Assembly (NCBI GenBank): GCA_964019415.1
Contig: OZ025884.1
Coordinates: 3,120,693 to 3,184,692 of the forward strand
Direction: 5' to 3'
From: Ianthella basta
Lineage: Eukaryota > Porifera > Demospongiae > Verongiida > Ianthellidae
Length of the DNA stretch: 64,000 nucleotides
Shown in pieces: positions 59,586-64,000 of the stretch (position 1 is the first letter of the stretch; each line of letters opens with the position of its first letter). The translations under genes and the position numbers were made by a program. The notes under the pieces are model-generated. The model was not told the DNA's origin. It did not search any database and was given only the letters and a program-made list of their open reading frames with translations.

Positions 59586-60971
59586 ATGCTTACAAAGAGA
59601 AGGAGTCGCATTCTCTTGATTATAATTATTGGGCTCAGCTGTCTTCTGCTACATGTGCCTCACAGTGATACCGATGAAGGAAACGTGTCTTCCCTTCCAT
59701 CAGATACCAAACCGACGACTTCCCTTCCATCAGATACCAAACCGACGACTTCCCTTCCATCAGATACCAAACAGCTCTGTCTGAACGTCCTACGGCGAAT
59801 GCAGAGTTTCAAGCAAAGCCTCCTCAAAGAGTGTGAACACTTGGTAGGTAATTTGCCCATCATTAAGACCTACTTGGAGAGGACTTTAGCATACTTGTCT
59901 TGGCATAACAGCGCAACAACGCGGGCAGCGCCCGATAAGCGGACATTGACTTGGAAGTGTCTGCGGCCTCTCATATCGTGCGGTGGATATGGCGACCAGG
60001 TTCGTGGAATGGCCTACACCTTTGTTCTCGCTCTCCTAACAGACAGAGTGCTGTACATTCAGTGGCCTAACTTGTACATTACAAAGAGTGAAAATGACGG
60101 GAGTACCCACGAAGACAGTAATATGTTTCTTCCCAATGCCATTAATTGGACTGTACCCTCCTTTCTTGCAAACGTTTCTGCTATGCAGTTCATCGACCTT
60201 GATGCCTATCATGAGCCAAGTGGTGTATGTGAAGCTCTATACAGCCAGACTCAGCATATTACGTACAACACCATGCACTGGCACCCTACCTGCTTCAGCG
60301 AAACTTTGATGGCTAACCATACTGCTTCTTTGGCTTTGAAAGAGTTACTCAAAGCACCAACAGATGCGCTAGAGTTTACTGTTACAGTTACAATACGCCT
60401 GCTACTCGAGTACAGCAATGCTGTATACGAGAGAAAGAAAGAGCTCAAGAAAGAATTAGGTATTGGTCCTGATTCCCATTTTGTAGCTATACATATCAGA
60501 TCTGGGATATTTGCATCTGGTCTGAACGAATCAGAAGCAGCTGGTTATATGGCATTGACATCTAAAATTCAATGGGAGGAGCAGATTGAATGTGCACTGA
60601 ATAAGTCCAAGGCATTGGGTATAACTGGACCCGTTGCTGTAATATCAGATTCAATGCAATGCAAGCAGTGGGCAAGGAAGAGGTATGGCAACAGAGTGGT
60701 AGCAAGTAACATCGCTACAATGCACACTGCTATAGATACAAATTCTTGGTCTGACACAGCGACAATGGAGGAGAAGATAAAACACTATAATTCTGTCCTG
60801 GCAAATACAGCTGAGTTGGCATTCATGTCTGATGCTGCAGCGATTGGCATGAGATACAGTGGGATTCCTAGAATTAGCGCCGGGCTGGGGGGACTACCCA
60901 CTGATGCTATGTTCTGTTGTCCTGTATCCAACTGTGGTACTACTATTCCACTTGTCTTTCCGGGTTCCTAA
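59586..60971 (+). CDS. Fucosyltransferase-like type II membrane glycosyltransferase
   Basis: This is a single-exon frame of 461 residues, complete from ATG to TAA. A short basic tail (KRRSR) precedes one hydrophobic segment (about residues 9-23, ILLIIIIGLSCLLLHV), as in Golgi type II enzymes. A Ser/Pro/Thr-rich stem with a 10-residue repeat (SLPSDTKPTT) follows. The catalytic region starts with CGGYGDQVRGMAYTFVLALL (Cys132 onward), like the GG-GD/NxxR motif of GT-B fucosyltransferases. It contains HIRSG at 303-307, the H-x-R-x-G motif shared by alpha-1,2-, alpha-1,6- and protein O-fucosyltransferases, where the Arg contacts GDP-fucose. DSMQCKQWARKRYG further on resembles their donor-site region. 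There are several N-glycosylation sequons (for example NWT, NVS, NHT, NES, NKS). The acceptor cannot be assigned, and another GDP-sugar transferase of the same superfamily is possible. Confidence 0.75.
   Translation: MLTKRRSRILLIIIIGLSCLLLHVPHSDTDEGNVSSLPSDTKPTTSLPSDTKPTTSLPSDTKQLCLNVLRRMQSFKQSLLKECEHLVGNLPIIKTYLERTLAYLSWHNSATTRAAPDKRTLTWKCLRPLISCGGYGDQVRGMAYTFVLALLTDRVLYIQWPNLYITKSENDGSTHEDSNMFLPNAINWTVPSFLANVSAMQFIDLDAYHEPSGVCEALYSQTQHITYNTMHWHPTCFSETLMANHTASLALKELLKAPTDALEFTVTVTIRLLLEYSNAVYERKKELKKELGIGPDSHFVAIHIRSGIFASGLNESEAAGYMALTSKIQWEEQIECALNKSKALGITGPVAVISDSMQCKQWARKRYGNRVVASNIATMHTAIDTNSWSDTATMEEKIKHYNSVLANTAELAFMSDAAAIGMRYSGIPRISAGLGGLPTDAMFCCPVSNCGTTIPLVFPGS
59689..59771 (+). repeat. 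30-bp tandem repeat in the stem of the fucosyltransferase-like gene
   Basis: About 2.7 identical copies of a 30-bp unit (starting TCCCTTCCATCAGATACCAA) encode SLPSDTKPTT. The copies are nearly identical at the DNA level, so the array is recent and may vary in length between individuals. Confidence 0.85.
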
Positions 60972-61287
60972 CCAGCCTTGGCTAATTATTATGTCTGGCT
61001 TGCAAATCTATGCACTGTTATAGCTATGTATGCATGTATTGCAACACTTTTAACATGTTTAACAGAGTTATAGGTTAACAGACTTGCTCAACACTGTTAC
61101 ACCCAAGTAATGAGTGTATAATTATATTCATAATATCAATATTGATATTCATGGTGCCATGATATACAAACTGTACAAATGTACTGTAGGTTTCCCGCTA
61201 GGAACACAATGTTATATGGAAATCATTTCACCCTGGAGCAAGATGAAGGACTGCCCATTGCTATCTTGGCTTGCATGCTGCAAGATG

Positions 61288-61293
61288 AATAAA
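61288..61293 (+). terminator. Candidate poly(A) signal of the fucosyltransferase-like gene
   Basis: AATAAA lies about 317 bp after the stop codon. Confidence 0.45.
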
Positions 61294-61379
61294 CACTTCA
61301 CTTTGCACATACTCTCAGGCATCAATCAAACAGTGGACATTCAGCTGCCTATATATGCACACCGTGTGTGCATGTAGAC

Positions 61380-63029
61380 TTCAGGAAGGTGTACATGTGT
61401 GCTTCTGTGTATGCGTGCATGCATACACAAATCATGCACATTGCTGACTTCTGCATGCTACAGAATGAGTAGAATAACTAGTACTAGAATGCAAAACTAG
61501 AATGCAGCAGTCACTACACGCATGCAAGCTCATGAGTTAAGCTACTGTACTGCTGTATGTATATTTTTGTGTGCATGCATGTAGTAGAATGAGAATATAC
61601 TATGAGGTATAATATAATTATGCACAGTTGTATGTTGTTAGTACTGTTCTAGCTATGGTGTAAGTGAAGCATGCAAGCCATGCATTTACAGGCATTTGAA
61701 CAGAATGGAAGGCATTTTGTGTACAGAAAGCTGATAGTGAAAAGGCATGAGAAGGGATGGAGCCCATGCACTTACTTTGAAATGGTTGTATATATGCAGC
61801 CATAGTTGTACTGCAGGTGCAGGTCCTTGCATGTAGGTCAGTATGTTTAGAGAAGACTATGATATCTCTGGGTTTCAAATGTTCTTTGCTGCCCTCAATG
61901 TGATTGCTTCAAGTATACCCCTGAGTAGCAATAACTATACCTTAATTACAACCATTCCAAAGTAAGTAGGCTGCCTTTCCGCTGTCAGCTTCCTGTACAC
62001 AAAATGCCCTTATAATTCATTCCGTTCTCATGCCTCTCTCCTCATGCCATGTACTATGTACGCTATACTAAGGCATACATTAGAAATTCTATAGAAGCAT
62101 CGCTGGCCAACGCCCATACACAGTGCAGAGAGAAGTTAAGAAGGTGACACACGGAGAACTTAGTAGATGCAGTGCAAATTACAATGCACTTTTAAATAGC
62201 CTTGTAATTTAAAATGGTGAACAGCCCTAACGGGTACATGTGTATAATTATAGCTAGCTTGGAAGCTGGCCTGCAAGTTAACATGTAGCATCCGTGTTCA
62301 TACTTGCTTTGGCTTGCAGTGATGAAAGCTCCTTTGTCCTTAGTGCTCCAGTGCAGCAGTGAGAGCTGTATAAGCAGCCAAACAGCTTGCAATCGTCAAT
62401 TACTGTGCGAACCTGCCTCTCGTTCCCCTGGGCTTATTTTGGCCTTGATGTTGTGCAAGCATTGCCCAAGTGGCACGTATATACATACTGTACTGCATGC
62501 AAGGACCAGTACATGTATGGCTGCATATATACCTGAGAAGCAATATAGCTACCTTTACAACCATTCCAAAGTAAGTGGGCTCCATCTGCTGTCATGCCTT
62601 TTCACAATATCAGCTTTCTGTACACAAAATGCCTACTATTCCATTCTTGTGCCTGTAAATGGCTTGCATGCCTCACGTACACCATAGCTAGAGCAGTACT
62701 AACAACATACAAATGTGCATGATATATTCCTCACAGTGTATTCTCATTACCACATGCACACACAAATGTATATACAGCAGTATAGTTGCTTAATTCCATA
62801 GCTTGCATGCATGTAGTGACTGCTGCATTCTAGTTATTAATTTGTATTCTAGTACTAGTTGAGGGCTATAGCTGTTGCATGCACAGATCAATAATTATAG
62901 AGATGATTGGGTACATATTCTATTGATTTTGATAATTGCATAACTATTCAATATCATATGAATTAATAGAAATGCGATAGTAAAATGGACACAATATTGA
63001 CTAGAATTGAGTTTAATAACAAGCTTATG
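61380..63029. other. No gene; inverted duplicated segments
   Basis: About 61490-61990 is partly repeated in inverse orientation at about 62550-62860. Shared blocks include CACAAAATGCCT/AGGCATTTTGTG near 61711 and 62622, and TTCCAAAGTAAGT near 61955 and 62563. No protein-coding gene is recognised. Confidence 0.45.
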
Positions 63030-63283
63030 CTAATTCATCTTCACCTCTACAGTTAGTGCAGTGTTTGTGTACAGTGTTTCTCTCACTGTCTCCACTAACA
63101 CTTCTGGTACTAACACCAGCATCACTTCTCTGAGTGATGGGCTCTTACTGAACCCAGCACCCAGGGCTCTGCTAGCTCTTGCACTGAGGCCCACATTCAC
63201 CTCCGCCTTGACCACTTGAGCACCACTGGCATGGTTGCCTCCTCCAGCTGTGCCCAGTCCTCCTTGCTCATGCAACTTCCCCT
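63030..63283 (-). CDS. Probable terminal exon of an unidentified minus-strand gene
   Basis: On the minus strand an acceptor-like TTTTGTACCTACAG opens into an 83-codon frame (GKLHEQGGLGTAGGGNHASG, then AQVVKAEVNVGLSARASRAL, and ending LYTNTALTVEVKMN-TAG at 63030). I do not recognise the family. Support comes from a degenerate copy at 52.9-53.1 kb that keeps part of the amino-acid sequence and the splice boundary. Upstream exons would lie beyond 63.3 kb or outside the window. Confidence 0.4.
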
Positions 63284-63293
63284 GTAGGTACAA

Positions 63294-64000
63294 AAGACAA
63301 TACAGGGGTGTTGAGGTGCATGACAGTGCCTTACAAATTGCAACAACAATGCAATGACCACTGTGCTATTGGTATGGGAGGGGAGGTAGTCTTGTGACCC
63401 AGCCCAACATAGGTGCAAGGTCTACGTAGCATGCTTGCTCAATAGTTTGATACTACTCCTAGTGTGCTTACCAACATCTAGTTTAAGAGCCCATATCTCT
63501 AACCTGCGCTAGCCATGGATATAGGGTAGAGTGGGTATTCAACGTGCTTGTGTACCTAGGCCCACGAAAGCTGCACGGTTTGACAGTTGCTCAATAGTAT
63601 CAAATCACCCATGGAACAATTGTGCAGATGCTGGCAAGCGGCCCCATCTTGGGAATGTTGAAATTCTCACATGCACTTGCTCAGAAAACGTGAGAATTTG
63701 ATGTTTGATGTATGTGATGTGTGTTAGATCAGATGGAGGTGAACACTGCTCTGTGTGAAGCAGCACTGAAGGCTAGTTTTGTAGGTTGACTCTTTGCAGC
63801 ACCAGATACACTGCGTTGGCATCATACCATGCATGATATACTGTACATATATACCAAAAGGCTTCAAGTAATTAAAATACTACATGTGCATGGCAGACCA
63901 TGCACCATTTAGTGGTCTAGCTCATGAGAAGGTAGGTAGTTTGCTGATGAATACACCCTGCCTGGCTGGTGAGTGAATGTGCGAGAGTACAATAAAGGGA
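63294..64000. other. No gene recognised to the window end
   Basis: The last 35 bases (GTGAATGTGCGAGAGTACAA..AAAGGGA) resemble 53272-53305 (GTGAATGTGTGCACGAGAAT..AAAGGGA). The duplication with the 53-kb region therefore appears to extend to the window edge. Confidence 0.35.

Overview
The window looks like nuclear DNA of an invertebrate animal. Protein-coding blocks are broken by canonical GT-AG introns, the DNA is AT-rich and full of transposon debris and (CA)n/(TG)n tracts, and no bacterial gene layout is present. An early-branching metazoan such as a demosponge would fit, but nothing here proves the taxon.

The dominant gene (about 13.9-50.4 kb, + strand) can be reconstructed as 26 phase-compatible exons encoding about 2985 residues. 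Its order is a charged N-terminus, a cluster of CCHH/CCCH zinc fingers, an Upf1-like superfamily 1 helicase, an RNase II/RNB-like domain, and a second Upf1-like helicase. This is the architecture of HELZ2, an RNA-interacting double-helicase protein that in vertebrates is interferon-induced. Helicase 2 has textbook motifs and helicase 1 is more divergent. The RNB-like domain appears to have lost its paired catalytic aspartates and its arginine motif.

0-13.8 kb holds no host gene that I can support. It contains a decayed pogo/Tigger-type transposase (minus strand, about 0.03-1.0 kb), several families of fold-back (MITE-like) elements, and a repeated roughly 1-kb composite element. Inside the large gene, introns carry: an antisense, internally deleted non-LTR retrotransposon with a 2A-like motif, a PHD finger and reverse transcriptase (38.8-41.4 kb); several terminal-inverted-repeat elements; an interstitial (TTAGGG)3; and long (TG)n arrays.

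50.4-55 kb is gene-poor and holds a TA-flanked inverted-repeat element with a second, 8-bp-duplication (hAT-like) element nested in it. At 55.05-56.61 kb there is a partial UBE2Q-type ubiquitin-conjugating enzyme gene whose final exon carries an in-frame TAG. At 59.59-60.97 kb there is an intact single-exon fucosyltransferase-like type II membrane protein with its own TATA-like box. A probable terminal exon of an unidentified minus-strand gene lies at 63.03-63.28 kb, with a degenerate copy at 52.9-53.14 kb.

The genes do not form an operon or pathway. The notable structure is the HELZ2-like gene itself and the repeat layer around it. In that layer, two sets of short hairpins keep self-complementary arms although their sequences differ between copies.
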